Positions 60,611 through 64,000 of a DNA stretch of 64,000 nt are shown here, piece after piece (the first letter of the stretch is position 1; each line of letters begins with the position of its first letter). Source of the DNA: Sesamum alatum (Eukaryota; Streptophyta; Magnoliopsida; Lamiales; Pedaliaceae). The stretch covers positions 27,805,188 through 27,869,187 of the forward strand of contig JACGWO010000012.1 in assembly GCA_034509735.1 (NCBI GenBank). Direction: 5' to 3'. A program made the translations under genes and the position numbers. Below the pieces are notes generated by a model. That model did no database searches. It worked only from the letters and a program-made list of their open reading frames with translations, and was not told where the DNA came from.

Positions 60611-60918
60611 CATATCACCATAAGTCATTGCAGTATGCCCTCCAGTTAGGTAAGCCATTACTTATCTCAGTTCACAATATTCTCCTCACTCATTGTCATT
60701 TAACCATCAAATCCCCATCGGTAACTTCAACATTCAATTTCATTTAAGAATCACATATAATACATACCATCATCCTTCTAACTTCTATACACCATAACCA
60801 CATATAACCACATAATGACAATTTCACAGTATAACAAGTAGTCCAGATAAATAGCCATCGAGTCATAATTTCGTATACATCACCAGAATATATATATCCA
60901 TACACATAAACATATCAT

Positions 60919-60920
<2 letters not shown>

Positions 60921-60949
<29 letters not shown>
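60921..60949. repeat. (CA)n(TA)n microsatellite
   Basis: ACACACACACACAC followed by ATATATATAT within the solo LTR. Confidence 0.8.
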
Positions 60950-60950
<1 letters not shown>

Positions 60951-62730
60951 GTATAAATTCAATTAACTATACTTATCTCGATCTCAAAATGATTATGCTA
61001 GTAGGAGTTGATTAGTCTTCTACTTTATCCTCGTGTCCTATAATTAGTTATAATATATATAATCAATATAAATATTGAAAATATCGTAAATTACGAATGA
61101 AATTACTAAGTATATGCGTATATTTTATATCAATCTTTTAATATTTCATTTATATTAAAATTCAAACATCCGTTCCTTTTTCCTCTAAATATTAGATACT
61201 ATAACCTTCCCTCGTATACATCTAATTTATCAATTAACTCATAAAAGCTCATTTCCTCAAATCCCTCATAGTTTTATAACTATCGTTCTCTATAACATTC
61301 CTAAACGAAATTATTACAAAAATATCATATTTCTTTTTAATAATTATAATTTTCTCAAATACAATTCCCTAATATTTCTCAAATATAATTCCCTACTATC
61401 CCTGTTAATTTCTACCAATTCTTCACTATAATGATAATTATTTAAACACTGGTACATACAATTATGTATTTGATTAATAAACCGATCAATTTGAATAGTC
61501 CATTATAACAACTACTAAATCTAGTAGGTTATAATTTCATATCATTAGCTATAATATTCTAGTCCAATTAAATATATACCCGAACACTAATTTATATAAA
61601 TACTCAAATTCAATAAATTTTCCGGTTAAATAGTAAATCGAATAGTACAAATCATATTTAATAAATGCACTAATTAAATAATATTAATATAATAATTAAT
61701 TTATAATTTATAATAAAAATTCACTAACCTGTTCGCGTCTGAAAGTAAACACATTTACTATGTGTAATTGTGTGTTTTGAATTTGTGTGATGAACTTATG
61801 ATTTCTTAATTTGTAAGTTAGATATATATTTTAATATGTGAAGATTAATTTGGTAGGCAGCCACGTGCTGCACTGAAATCAATTTCTCTTTCTTTTTTTT
61901 TTATTAAAATTATAATTTAATCCTCAACTTCTATATATTTATAATTTGACCACAAATATTTAATAAGGTCCCAATTTAGTCCCTTCAAGTCTTAATATAT
62001 TTAAAATTTCAACCTATGACTTATAATTAAATTTATATTTTCTTAATAATTACTAATTAGTCTATCGATTATGAATAAAATTATATGGACGTCACACATG
62101 CACAAAAAATAATTAATATTAATACAATTTCAGGCTCTATTTTTGCACATATCATACACCTGACATTTATTTGAACTCATAAGTATTTCTTAAAAACAAA
62201 AAGTAAATCAAATTAATTGATTCACTTACAGAAAACAATATTTTGCACAAATCAAATAATATAATTTGAGACTCTATTCTTGCGCATATCATGTATACAC
62301 ACATTATTCAAAGTTCATGAATATATATTTCTTGACGCAATCAAGTTCTTTTACATGATTTACTTTTTAGATGAAGTTATATTTATCAATTTTAATGTCA
62401 CAAAACCCAAAAAAAATATTAAAAAATAAATAAATAAAATTCATTTTTTCCGTGCACGCACAAAGATTAATTTGTATAATAATCTTAGGCTCTATTCTTG
62501 CACATGTCACCTACTTGGAGTTATTTTACAACAAAAAACTTTATATAAACATTTATTTTTTTCTAATATGAATTTAATTCGAGTAATATTATTACCTAGT
62601 GAAATGTTGGTGTATTTCTTGCCATGTGAGGGGCAAGCCATTGGAGAAGTTCATGAACAACGACCTCTCTTTCTCCGTCGCACATGCTCGTTGGCACCAA
62701 TGGCTATGCATCAGCATTCAATCTGTTCAT

Positions 62731-64000
62731 GATTGGTGGATCAAAAATCTCACTGTATATTTAATGTAAAGAATATTTTTTTTTCACGATGTTTTGATGA
62801 TGAAGAAAAACAACTGCAACACTTATTTATAACGAAAAAATGAGGCGAATTTGTTCAGATTTAGAATTTCGATTGATGCAATAATTTCAAATGAGATACT
62901 CCTAAAATGGTTGGATTTTTTGGTGCTGAATTTTGATTGCAAATATTGTTGTTTTACTGCGTACAAATCAAAGTAAATTTGTGACTCACTATTTAATGTT
63001 TTTAAGCAACTTGTCGCTTTGTGTAATTAATCTTAGGTGTGAAATATATATTAATGACATTGGATTATTGCATTATATTTTGATAATCCAAGTATTCAAG
63101 ATTTTGGGGAAGAATCAAGTAATAAAAAATGTGGGTGATTTTTTTTGTTTTTCATATTTGATGATATAGGTATTTATTTAATTTATTTGTTGTACGTATA
63201 TATTAATACGTAAAGTAATAATAATTAAAATATATAATAAGAAATAACTGGCTTTGATAATAACTCGTGATGTATATCCGTTGTTGTAACTTATGATGTG
63301 CATTGTAAGTTCAAGTTATTGGGTACTATAATGTGGGGTCGATGTTCTAATATTGTGTAATTATTGTGCAGTTTCGAACAGAAATATTGAAATTATTTAA
63401 ATCATCAAAAAGAATGATATCTGATTTGAAGTAATAAATAACTTTGCCATTTGTCTTATTGTCATACTTTCTAGGATAATATCACTATATTCCTTGTTGT
63501 ATTACTTTTACTCATCGTTAATTATAAGCACAAGAATATTAATTCAACTACATTTATTGAAACTCTTTTGTTATTGCTAGAAACTAATGTAATCTTGCGG
63601 AAGGATATTTAAGTTTTGATTACTTCCAAGTATATTACTTGAATATTGAGTTGAGCTGGTATAAATAAAATTATTCTCCATATTCAAAATAAATTTCATT
63701 TATTATTTTAACCGAGACCTCCAAAAATAAATCTTAATTTAGAATTACATATATATATATATATCTAAGCTTAATTTCATCCTCCTCTTAGCTCTCATAT
63801 TCATTTTCTTGTCTAAGTTTTAATTTTTTGTCTCTTATTTATTTTTTATTTTATTTATTTTAATTTTATTTATTTTTTAATTTTATTCATTTTATATTTA
63901 TTCCGCATATCTTAAATTAATAAATATTCAAATACTTAAAAAGATAATTCATAACATATTTTAATAAATCTTTACAAGTTCTTAATTTGGAAAATTAAGC
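62731..64000 (-). promoter_or_regulatory. Upstream region of R22
   Basis: 5' UTR, TATA element CTTATTTATAACG at about 62823, and promoter block almost the same as 47566-48850. It runs off the window at ..AAAATTAAGC, exactly where the paralogue at 48846 enters the 3' flank of R20, so another array copy probably lies to the right. No gene is seen. Confidence 0.5.

Larger units (their letters stand above)
59809..62096. mobile_element. Probable solo LTR (2.29 kb)
   Basis: Starts TGTGACACCCCC and ends GACGTCACA, flanked by a perfect 5-bp duplication CATGC (59804-59808, 62097-62101). The right end is related to the terminal repeats at 23030-23190 and 23365-23542 (TTAGTCCCTTCAAGTC.., CTTAATAATTACTAATTAG), and the left end to 20861. 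No gag or pol sequence was found inside, so this is most simply a solo LTR of the same gypsy-like family. The true orientation is probably minus. Confidence 0.7.
59359..62730 (-). pseudogene. R22: broken copy with an LTR inserted in its intron
   Basis: Exon 2 (about 59359-59561) has several indels (TTATCCTCAG, GACCTTCCCTC, GTGTGTAATTTTGC) and no consistent frame. Exon 1 (62596-62730, group C start MNRLNADA) meets a TAG right after DA, as in R19. The intron is split by 2.29 kb of LTR sequence (59809-62096). Exon 1 still has the normal C-run. Confidence 0.8.

Noticed and set aside
1..64000. tRNA, rRNA or organelle-derived genes
   Set aside because: No tRNA-like cloverleaf, rRNA core motif or plastid/mitochondrial gene was recognised, though weak cases need a dedicated search.

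Overview
The window is nuclear DNA of a flowering plant, almost certainly a eudicot. It is AT-rich and has two-exon genes with GT-AG introns, plant TATA boxes about 110 bp before the start codons, CACTA and other MITEs, a plant L1-type LINE and Ty3/gypsy LTR sequence. I cannot name the species or order.

Layout. (1) 3-930: the 3' part of a DUO1-type R2R3-MYB gene (end of the R3 repeat plus the acidic C-terminus), cut by the window edge. (2) About 1.6-64 kb: an array of a small two-exon gene for a ~116-121 aa RRM-like protein. The family resembles the plant 'FMTFS.G.P' RRM-like proteins (PTHR33527-type); this name comes from recognition, not from a search. I count 22 loci, numbered R1-R22 from left to right. 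Five read as intact (R2, R7, R18, R20, R21). R15 has an altered C-terminus, R4 and R17 are open second exons without a first exon, and the rest are broken or partial. Most lie on the minus strand; R5-R9 (12.4-25.8 kb) lie on the plus strand. (3) Insertions in the array: three related CACTA MITEs, a MITE with long terminal inverted repeats in the R17 intron, a degenerate LTR-element mosaic with a 5-bp target duplication (20.86-23.54 kb), a decayed LINE (54.7-58.7 kb) and a probable solo LTR inside the R22 intron (59.8-62.1 kb).

Every unit repeats the same order: 3' flank with a (TA)n tract and poly(A) signal, exon 2, a ~0.7-0.9 kb intron with an internally repeated motif, exon 1, 5' UTR, TATA box, and more than 1 kb of conserved upstream DNA. 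Copies fall into at least three sequence groups. A (R1, R2, R4, R7, R8, R14, R15) has PASQRAR and KKYVPQDRR. B (R6, R10, R12, R17, R18, R21) has PASQQAR and KKYLPQGRR. C (R19, R20, R22) starts MNRLN. The pattern is rapid birth and death: shared and recurrent stops, recurrent frameshifts at one C-run, and truncations with shared breakpoints.

At large scale there is inverted duplication: about 12.8-20.2 kb matches 38.4-47.3 kb in opposite orientation, and 10.0-12.2 kb matches 24.3-26.5 kb. At ~12.17 kb two half-copies meet head to head, so a read-through transcript would fold into a long hairpin carrying exon 2 sequence. This possible self-silencing locus is the most interesting candidate in the window, but it is an inference.
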